Source: Spirochaetales bacterium
GTDB lineage: Bacteria > Spirochaetota > Spirochaetia > Treponematales > Treponemataceae
Direction of reading: 5' to 3'
DNA length: 64,000 nt
Assembly: GCA_003252395.1 (NCBI GenBank)
Contig: QKEL01000009.1
Span: forward strand, 1-64,000
Below, one piece after another: positions 51,167 to 56,764 of the stretch. Numbering within the stretch: position 1 is the stretch's first letter; each line of letters begins with the position of its first letter. The notes below the pieces were generated by a model. That model did no database searches and was not told where the DNA came from. It worked only from the letters and a program-made list of their open reading frames with translations. The translations under genes were made by a program, and so were the position numbers.

Positions 51167-51405
51167 ATGAACACATCATTCGTTGCACAATCCGTCCTTA
51201 ATTTTTCTCAACCTCTTTACCACTTCCTGAATCTTATCATAACGAAATCAAATCTTACCCCAAACTTATAGGGCATGCAGCAAAAAAACATCTCCTAACT
51301 GATAATGCCGTAGGTATTATTTGGAGAGTGAACCCTAAAGGACACTGCATGTTTTCTATGGGGTTACTATGGATAGGAGAATTTCGTCACAAGTTAAATC
51401 TGTAA
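51167..51405 (+). pseudogene. Small gene with a -1 frame break at a T run
   Basis: AAGGAGG (51151-51157) leads to ATG 51167. This frame stops at 51271 after 34 codons. The -1 frame is open from the T5 run at 51202-51206 to a stop at 51403 and reads like real protein (ending HCMFSMGLLWIGEFRHKLNL). Joined, the product would be about 79 residues. It overlaps the start of the next gene at 51369. The break may be a mutation, a sequencing indel or a programmed shift. Function not recognised. Confidence 0.45.
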
Positions 51406-52253
51406 CTATTCCGTCATGTGTTTATCAGTCTGATGTTTTCTTAAATCAAGAAAATTTGAACATTGTCATTTATGCAAATGCCCAAAATAACAATATAAAT
51501 ATTCAGTTGATTCCAAGAGTTGTTGGATATCGATTATCGTTTGGAAAAGAAGTAATTGCACATGAGTTAACTAACTCGGTTATTACGTGTGTTCAAAAAA
51601 ATATCATAGATGATTTTCATACAATCCCTGCTTTCATGCAAAAGTCATTTATACTCGAAAGTAAGGACGCTTCATCTTTTTTTTACGATGATGTTCTGGG
51701 AATAACCGGAGGTTGGTTTGCAGGAAAATTATCATTAACAGTCCAAAGACAATACGAGTATTCCTATTTTACATTCAGATGGAATGATGAAGTAGGTCAG
51801 TTCGAGGGTGTAGATGTTTCAAGAGTGAATGGTAAAGTGATTGAAACAGTTGTTGAACTTATAGATATTGATGTTAAGCTGCTTCGGTTTCTTGTTACCT
51901 TTTCACTGGTTTTGGAATGCGAAAAAAATCCTTTTCAGATGAAACGAGAAAAGGTGCGAAATCAAAAAAAGCGCAGTAATTCATCTTCGCAAAATGAGTG
52001 GATCATAAACCGGGTTTACATTGATGGAAAATATCATTTTGATGGAAAACCATTGATTTATAGACCAATGGACAAGAGCAATAAAATGAAAGAAGAGGTT
52101 ATGATAAAACAACCGTTTACTCGAATTCAACGAGTTGGTAAAGGTCGCACAAAAGAAGTTGTGAAAATTATACAGCCGTTTAAGACACATCGCTGGAAGA
52201 AGCAAGGAGATCGAAAGACGATTGTAGCAACACGTCAAGTTGTTTATTCTTAA
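51369..52253 (+). CDS. Element-encoded protein of unknown function
   Basis: This 294-residue protein has no signal peptide or clear TM. The N-terminal two thirds are beta-rich (LNIVIYANAQNNNINIQLIP, YSYFTFRWNDEVGQFEGV). The C-terminal 110 residues are strongly basic (KREKVRNQKKRSNSS, RVGKGRTKEVVKII, HRWKKQGDRKTI), which suggests nucleic-acid binding. I do not recognise a family. The start overlaps the frameshifted small gene by 37 bp, and no good ribosome site of its own is visible, so coupling is likely. A terminator follows the stop. Confidence 0.6.
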   Translation: MDRRISSQVKSVTIPSCVYQSDVFLNQENLNIVIYANAQNNNINIQLIPRVVGYRLSFGKEVIAHELTNSVITCVQKNIIDDFHTIPAFMQKSFILESKDASSFFYDDVLGITGGWFAGKLSLTVQRQYEYSYFTFRWNDEVGQFEGVDVSRVNGKVIETVVELIDIDVKLLRFLVTFSLVLECEKNPFQMKREKVRNQKKRSNSSSQNEWIINRVYIDGKYHFDGKPLIYRPMDKSNKMKEEVMIKQPFTRIQRVGKGRTKEVVKIIQPFKTHRWKKQGDRKTIVATRQVVYS

Positions 52254-52271
52254 CGTGTTTGAGTGAGCCTT

Positions 52272-52299
52272 AGCCACGGCATAGTCCGTGGCTTTTTTT
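52272..52299 (+). terminator. Rho-independent terminator
   Basis: AGCCACGG pairs with CCGTGGCT around a 6-nt loop and is followed by T7. It lies 18 bp after the stop of the preceding gene. Confidence 0.85.
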
Positions 52300-52638
52300 A
52301 TACTTAGTTAAATACATAAGCAAGCTCCTGTCGTAGAAAGTTACATCATCGATTTTCTTGAAGAACTACAAGTTTATGATATACTCACTGATGTTGGGAA
52401 CGTGTGTTAAATACACGCAACCAACAGAGTTCTGATGCTCTTCAAGAGTATTGCAAAATCTCGGACATACAATTTTAACTCATGCGCCAAAGGCATAATC
52501 CATGCCGGCGCTTGAGGTATGTCCTGAGGCGATCTTTGACAAATACCAGAGAGGGATTTTCTAAATCATTTACATGTGATGAAACATGTTGATTTTTGAT
52601 AATGCATTCAGGGACTTAGACCTTGGAAGGAGAAAAAT
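52300..52638. other. Intergenic region with inverted repeats and a mini-ORF
   Basis: No full gene is seen. A 33-codon open frame without a start codon covers 52312-52410. GGACATAC (52473-52480) and GTATGTCC (52517-52524) form an inverted repeat around a GCGCC/GGCGC pair. The mini-ORF at 52502 lies within this structure. Confidence 0.5.
52502..52564 (+). CDS. Mini-ORF, first copy of an LEVCPEA peptide
   Basis: A 20-codon ATG frame contains LEVCPEA-x-F, the same peptide core as the mini-ORF at 53443. The two copies differ mainly at third codon positions in this core, which hints at selection on the peptide. The ribosome site is weak. It lies about 75 bp upstream of the methyltransferase gene. 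Whether it is translated is unknown; a leader peptide is one possibility. Confidence 0.35.
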   Translation: MPALEVCPEAIFDKYQRGIF

Positions 52639-53409
52639 ATGCATATTGAAATTAATAAAAATTATATTATGAATAATTTTGATTACATGTCAAACCTTGA
52701 CGACGGTTCTGTTGATATGGTAATTACGGATTATCCCTATGGAACGAATTTTGAGAGCAACACTCTGTATGATGATTCGCCAGCAACAGTTTTTAAAAAT
52801 CTCTATCCTCAAACTACTGATATGTATCGCTCTCTGAAGGAAGGTGGACGTTTTTATGCATTTGTTCCAGATAAAAATATTCACCTTTATTACAATGTTA
52901 TACATGAAATATTTGGAAACTATCGGACTCTGACCGCTCCAACAAAATCAAGTAATAAAATACCGAAAGGTTTCTATCGATATGATTCTCAACATATTAT
53001 TGTTGCAACAAAAAACGGATCGGATCGTATGAACTTGATTGATATTCAACCCATTAGTGAAGCTTGGGATAGAGATAAACGAAACCTACAAAAAAATAAA
53101 TTTAGTTATCAGTATTCTTCGATCATGTCTATGCGAGCTAATGAGGAAAAAGGAAAACATAGAAACGCAAAGAACCCAAATTTGATTGCAGAATGGATTT
53201 TGCTCAACACAAAAGAAGGCGACGTTATTCTTGATCCTTTTTGCGGCGGCGGTTCTACAGCACGAGCATGTATGATGACCGGACGTAATTTCTATACATG
53301 TGACTTGGTTGATTATGGTGTGATTCCTTCAATAAAACCACATACTATTATCGATCCTTGCTGTGGTTCTGGTAATTTCCTGAGCGAAGTCATGAAACAA
53401 GTTGCATGA
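52639..53409 (+). CDS. DNA methyltransferase (N6/N4 type) with unusual motifs
   Basis: This 256-residue SAM-dependent methyltransferase has beta-type motif order. The catalytic motif is TDYPYG (31-34 DYPY, where DPPY or NPPY is usual) and the SAM-binding motif is DPFCGGGSTARA (199-210). A second motif-I-like block, DPCCGSGNF (239-247), lies close to the C-terminus, as if the start of another methyltransferase domain had been added. No target-recognition domain or partner nuclease is adjacent, so it is probably a solitary modification or anti-restriction enzyme. AAGGAG precedes the ATG. Confidence 0.8.
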   Translation: MHIEINKNYIMNNFDYMSNLDDGSVDMVITDYPYGTNFESNTLYDDSPATVFKNLYPQTTDMYRSLKEGGRFYAFVPDKNIHLYYNVIHEIFGNYRTLTAPTKSSNKIPKGFYRYDSQHIIVATKNGSDRMNLIDIQPISEAWDRDKRNLQKNKFSYQYSSIMSMRANEEKGKHRNAKNPNLIAEWILLNTKEGDVILDPFCGGGSTARACMMTGRNFYTCDLVDYGVIPSIKPHTIIDPCCGSGNFLSEVMKQVA

Positions 53410-53421
53410 CAACTGATTGGT

Positions 53422-53444
53422 ATGACCGTTGGAGGTGCGGTCAT
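53422..53444 (+). promoter_or_regulatory. Hairpin presenting a ribosome site in its loop
   Basis: ATGACCG (53422-53428) and CGGTCAT (53438-53444) form a perfect 7-bp stem. The 9-nt loop contains GGAGG and the right arm includes the first two bases of the ATG at 53443. This could control translation of the mini-ORF. Confidence 0.5.
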
Positions 53445-53541
53445 GTCGATCTTGCTCACACTCGAAGTATGTCCAGAGGCGTTCTTTTACACATTACAGG
53501 GAAGGATTTTAAAAAAATATAATTCACGTGATGAAATATGA
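53443..53541 (+). CDS. Mini-ORF, second copy of an LEVCPEA peptide
   Basis: A 32-codon frame has a strong ribosome site (GGAGG, 7 nt upstream) held in a hairpin loop. It shares LEVCPEA and following residues with the mini-ORF at 52502, with synonymous differences. It lies about 80 bp upstream of the acidic protein gene at 53621, just as the first copy precedes the methyltransferase gene. Function unknown; a regulatory leader or a small regulator peptide is possible. Confidence 0.45.
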   Translation: MSILLTLEVCPEAFFYTLQGRILKKYNSRDEI

Positions 53542-53620
53542 TGAATGGGCTTTGTTTGGTATGACTATTGGTGGTAGCCGAGAAATGATTTACTAATGTT
53601 AATATTTATGGAGGAATAAA

Positions 53621-54049
53621 ATGGGAACATATGTGCAGAATTTTACAACATTTCGATCAGAAAAAAACAAGCAAGAATTAATTGAATTGGCTAAGTTTCT
53701 TTTATCAAAACAATCAATTTTTGAAATTGATGAATTGTTTATAGATTATTATTACAAAGATGGCAAGATAAATGGTTATTGCCAAGTATTTAATCCGGCA
53801 ATGAATGATTTTTATACAGCTATAAATAAAGTAAATATGATAGAGATTAAATATGAAACCAAGTGGTTTCCCTTGAATAGGCTCTTCAAACTTACATGTC
53901 ATACCTTTACAGGTATCACGATATACAATACTTACTATGGTCCTGAGATTCCAGAGGAAAATGAATACTGGGATTATGATTTAATAAAGGATTACTCATA
54001 TTCTGATTTCGAAGCGTATAATGATGAATGTATTGTTGATGATGATTAA
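53621..54049 (+). CDS. Acidic element protein of unknown function
   Basis: This 142-residue protein is rich in aromatic and acidic residues. The last 35 residues (from GPEIPEENEYWDYD to the VDDD end) contain about 15 Asp/Glu and one Lys. No TM or signal is present and I recognise no family. Strongly acidic small proteins on mobile elements sometimes mimic DNA to block restriction; nothing beyond charge supports that here. GGAGGA is well placed before the ATG. Confidence 0.55.
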   Translation: MGTYVQNFTTFRSEKNKQELIELAKFLLSKQSIFEIDELFIDYYYKDGKINGYCQVFNPAMNDFYTAINKVNMIEIKYETKWFPLNRLFKLTCHTFTGITIYNTYYGPEIPEENEYWDYDLIKDYSYSDFEAYNDECIVDDD

Positions 54050-54163
54050 AGTAAGATAATGTTTGGTATATTTTACTATTTCAGGGGGGGGCGGGAGGTA
54101 TTCTTTCCCAGAATTATTTCTGAGAAAATTACACTATTCTACTTTTTTTCACAAGATAAATAC

Positions 54164-54325
54164 ATGAATAAAAAAATTGAAACATGGTGCAGTGTAAAAG
54201 TGCCAAAAAAGTTACACGAATTACTTAAATGGGTATCCTTCCAGAGGAAGAAATACATATATCAGATTATTGCAGAAATGCTAATGAAAGAACTTAAGGG
54301 AGAAAAAAATGACAGCAATTATTAA
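54164..54325 (+). CDS. Small ribbon-helix-helix-like protein
   Basis: This protein has 53 residues: ETWCSVKVPKKLHELLKWVS followed by a second helix (KKYIYQIIAEMLMKELKG). A short strand, then two helices with basic residues, fits the ribbon-helix-helix fold of plasmid and toxin-antitoxin regulators. The start at ATG 54164 is uncertain because the ribosome site is weak; the frame is open to 54059. It overlaps the next gene by 17 bp, so the two are coupled. Confidence 0.5.
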   Translation: MNKKIETWCSVKVPKKLHELLKWVSFQRKKYIYQIIAEMLMKELKGEKNDSNY

Positions 54326-54569
54326 GACGATTGAAAATGAACTTATTATTGGAGATACAGAAAGAGACATACTATTTGCTGAAGATAGATCATCCCCTTA
54401 TCTTCATTACTTTTACCATGAACAAGGGGCTATATATGCGACAAAGAAAGATTTTATGGGTGATATAAGGGTAGAGAAACTTTCGATACAGGAATTGAAA
54501 AATAGTATCTCTGGTGCAGAAATTATTAATGAAACAATTGCTGAAAAAGCAATCGATTTATTGAGTTAA
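54309..54569 (+). CDS. Small acidic protein, coupled to the preceding gene
   Basis: This 86-residue acidic protein (MTAIIKTIENELIIGDTERD at the start) is of unknown family. AAGGGAG lies 7 nt before the ATG, inside the preceding gene. The pairing of a basic, putatively DNA-binding 53-residue protein with an acidic partner in overlapping frames is reminiscent of toxin-antitoxin or partition modules, but no specific family is recognised. Confidence 0.5.
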   Translation: MTAIIKTIENELIIGDTERDILFAEDRSSPYLHYFYHEQGAIYATKKDFMGDIRVEKLSIQELKNSISGAEIINETIAEKAIDLLS

Positions 54570-54632
54570 AAAGCATATTTAATAATGAGGTTGATCCCCT
54601 TATACAACAGCTGGCCCTCGAGGCGATAAGAG

Positions 54633-54717
54633 TCCTTATTGTCATATATGGGTTATATACAAGTGTCAGTTGGCTTGTATGTAAGGATCAACCATATATG
54701 ACAATAAGGATTTTTTT
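54633..54717 (+). terminator. 19-bp perfect hairpin with nested stem before the replication-type gene
   Basis: TCCTTATTGTCATATATGG (54633-54651) pairs perfectly with 54692-54710, followed directly by T7. The loop holds a second stem, ATACAAG (54657-54663) with CTTGTAT (54674-54680). Upstream GGTTGATCC (54589-54597) is complementary to GGATCAACC (54685-54693), an alternative pairing that invades the base of the terminator. It ends 11 nt before the next start codon, so it probably works as an attenuator. Confidence 0.75.
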
Positions 54718-54728
54718 ATGAGGTAAAA

Positions 54729-56294
54729 ATGAAACAAGAAAATGAACGGAGAGAGTTTCCTGAAGAAATGGTTGAAGTATGCGGTTATGCACAAATACCT
54801 AATCCTGTTTTATGGAAAGAAATGGTATTAAGTTATCCAGCAAAAATAGTTCTAATGTATATGCTGTCACAACCACTTTTATGGATATTTTACGAGAGTA
54901 AAATACAAGAAGATACTGGTATAAGCAAATCAAAAATAAATAACGTCCTTAATAAGGAATTGATGGATTATATTGATAGAATGTATGTAAACACTGGTCG
55001 ATATGGTAATGGGTTTGTTGTAAATTTCTCAAAACTTTATCAGAAGTGCATAAAGATAGGTGTTCATAAAAAAAACAGTCGATCCATGGAAAATGCAGAT
55101 AGTTCTTTAATAAATGACTTTGTTCGCAAAAAAGATTGTATTGTTCTCAATAAAGACAATGGAGTTCGCAAAACAACCACTACTAATACTAATAATAATA
55201 CTAATAAAGAATACTACTATACTAATATGTCTGGTAGTAGAGATTTTCAATCTGTAGATTTTGAAGAAGACGCTTCGCCTTGCGGCTCGCGTCAAACAAA
55301 TGAAACAGAAGAAAAAGATTCTCAAGAAGAAGATAAAATCTTGCCAGTAGAAGAAAATAGAAAAGAAGAATTACAAAAATTACTTGCAACTGTTTGCCCC
55401 GATGGCGACCTGTCTCACCAAACCGATGAGCAATTGGACTCAAACAAATTTGCCCTTCATATCGTCAATGTATTATTTGCTAAGAAACATTATGCGCCAA
55501 ATGTCCGGGATAAATGTCGAATACAACTATTGAAATATCCAGCTTCTGAGTTAAAAATGGTTATTGATAATCACGACAAGTGGGAATTTTGGTGCCAAAA
55601 CATCTCAACTGATCAAGGTGTTAAAAACGCAAAAAACTCAGACTATGCACTGCCTCTTTTTACAAATAGTTTTATATATTCTAAATATGTAGAATACCTT
55701 TATTCAGAAAAAGCACAAAAAGAATTAGCAGAAAAAATGAAAAAAGAAGAGGATGCACGACAAGAACAAAAACGACAAAGTGGAAAAATAATTACAAGGC
55801 GGAAACAGTATATCGAAAATATGTCCTATAAAGAAAAGTTGAGAATACTGAAATCATTTCGGTTTGATCTTACAGAAAAATATAAACGGGAATTTGATCT
55901 CGAAGACATAGCAAAAAATAATAAACTTTATAACGATAATGAATACGTTGATCTATATTCAATTCTTGCTAAAAAATATAAACCAGAATTTTATGTTGGA
56001 AGAGAACAGTTTATGAACCGATATAACGAGTTAATGAATAAATCAGAATCTGAGGTAAAGAAAGAACTATGTTCATTTGATTTCTTAAAAATAAAAAAGA
56101 ATTTTGGACTTAAGACCGACGAAGTGATCAATGCTATTGCAAAACGGCGAGAAATCGATGGTGATTATGATTTAATCCATAAAATAGTATTTCATGAATT
56201 TGCTGATGGTTATTACAAACCAGAAAAAAAAGAACCGGATATCTCAAAAGAATTTGAAGAAAAGCTTATGAAGTCCCTGAATGACGATGATTAG
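54729..56294 (+). CDS. Replication-type helix-turn-helix protein
   Basis: This 521-residue protein opens with a winged-helix-like region (about 15-110: PNPVLWKEMVLSYPAKIVLM, then DTGISKSKINNVLNKELMDY) as in element replication initiators and DnaD/primosome-like proteins. A low-complexity stretch (TTTTNTNNNTNKEYYY, about 148-165) and an acidic linker follow. The C-terminal half (about 250-520) is charged and helical with no motif I can name. A replication or primosome role is inferred from the N-terminus and position only. It is preceded by a strong attenuator-like hairpin. A short GC-rich palindromic insert lies at 55269-55293. Confidence 0.5.
   Translation: MKQENERREFPEEMVEVCGYAQIPNPVLWKEMVLSYPAKIVLMYMLSQPLLWIFYESKIQEDTGISKSKINNVLNKELMDYIDRMYVNTGRYGNGFVVNFSKLYQKCIKIGVHKKNSRSMENADSSLINDFVRKKDCIVLNKDNGVRKTTTTNTNNNTNKEYYYTNMSGSRDFQSVDFEEDASPCGSRQTNETEEKDSQEEDKILPVEENRKEELQKLLATVCPDGDLSHQTDEQLDSNKFALHIVNVLFAKKHYAPNVRDKCRIQLLKYPASELKMVIDNHDKWEFWCQNISTDQGVKNAKNSDYALPLFTNSFIYSKYVEYLYSEKAQKELAEKMKKEEDARQEQKRQSGKIITRRKQYIENMSYKEKLRILKSFRFDLTEKYKREFDLEDIAKNNKLYNDNEYVDLYSILAKKYKPEFYVGREQFMNRYNELMNKSESEVKKELCSFDFLKIKKNFGLKTDEVINAIAKRREIDGDYDLIHKIVFHEFADGYYKPEKKEPDISKEFEEKLMKSLNDDD
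55269..55293. repeat. GC-rich palindromic insert inside the replication-type gene
   Basis: GACGC and GCGTC flank a GC-rich core with a CGC/GCG inner pair. It encodes DASPCGSRQ in frame and stands out from the AT-rich surroundings. It resembles the small palindromic elements that insert in frame into genes. Confidence 0.4.
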
Positions 56295-56494
56295 TCTGTG
56301 TTCTCAAGTAACTTGGTTGCTCGATCCCAGTCGCATTCACCTACCATTATTTTGACTGTTTCAATCTCTATACTGGTAGGGAAAAGTCCTGAACCATCGT
56401 TTGATTGGATGATGTAGGCGATCCCTACTTCATCAAGCTGCTGCGCAAAAATCTGTGCTTCAATGCGGTTGGTGAAAGAAATCAACTCTTTCAT
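56291..56494 (-). CDS. DUF2007-type small protein
   Basis: This 67-residue protein has the DUF2007 pattern: helix AQIFAQQLDEVGIAYIIQS, then a variable loop and the strand-helix TVKIMVGECDWDRATKLLE. Members are annotated as putative signal-transducing proteins, related in fold to GlnB-like ferredoxin folds. GAGAGG precedes the ATG. Its stop overlaps the convergent replication-type gene by 4 bp. Confidence 0.75.
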   Translation of the reverse strand: MKELISFTNRIEAQIFAQQLDEVGIAYIIQSNDGSGLFPTSIEIETVKIMVGECDWDRATKLLENTD

Positions 56495-56764
56495 GTAATA
56501 CCTCTCAATTATTGTTCAAATATATCTATTATTGGGTCAAATTTCAATCGAGAAGAACCCATAGTTAAGCACGGATGTATTTAAATAAGGAGATTGGTCA
56601 TTTTGATGGATCGATGCGAATAAGGGGTGCTGTGACGCGAGTGTGGGTGTGATGGTAATAATATCTCTCTAAGAGCACAATGATGACTTGCTATACACCT
56701 TGCAGAAGGAATTATCTGGGTGAAGAAGTTGTTAGAACGCACCTTTTGTTATACTGTATTGTAA
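56495..56764. other. Intergenic region without recognisable features
   Basis: This AT-rich gap separates the DUF2007 gene from the sigma-4/AlbA_2 gene. Only very short frames are present, and I see no convincing terminator for the long gene ending at 56765. Confidence 0.4.

Noticed and set aside
52312..52410. Protein-like open frame of 33 codons
   Set aside because: It has no start codon or ribosome site and lies just after a terminator; it may be a gene remnant but cannot be supported.
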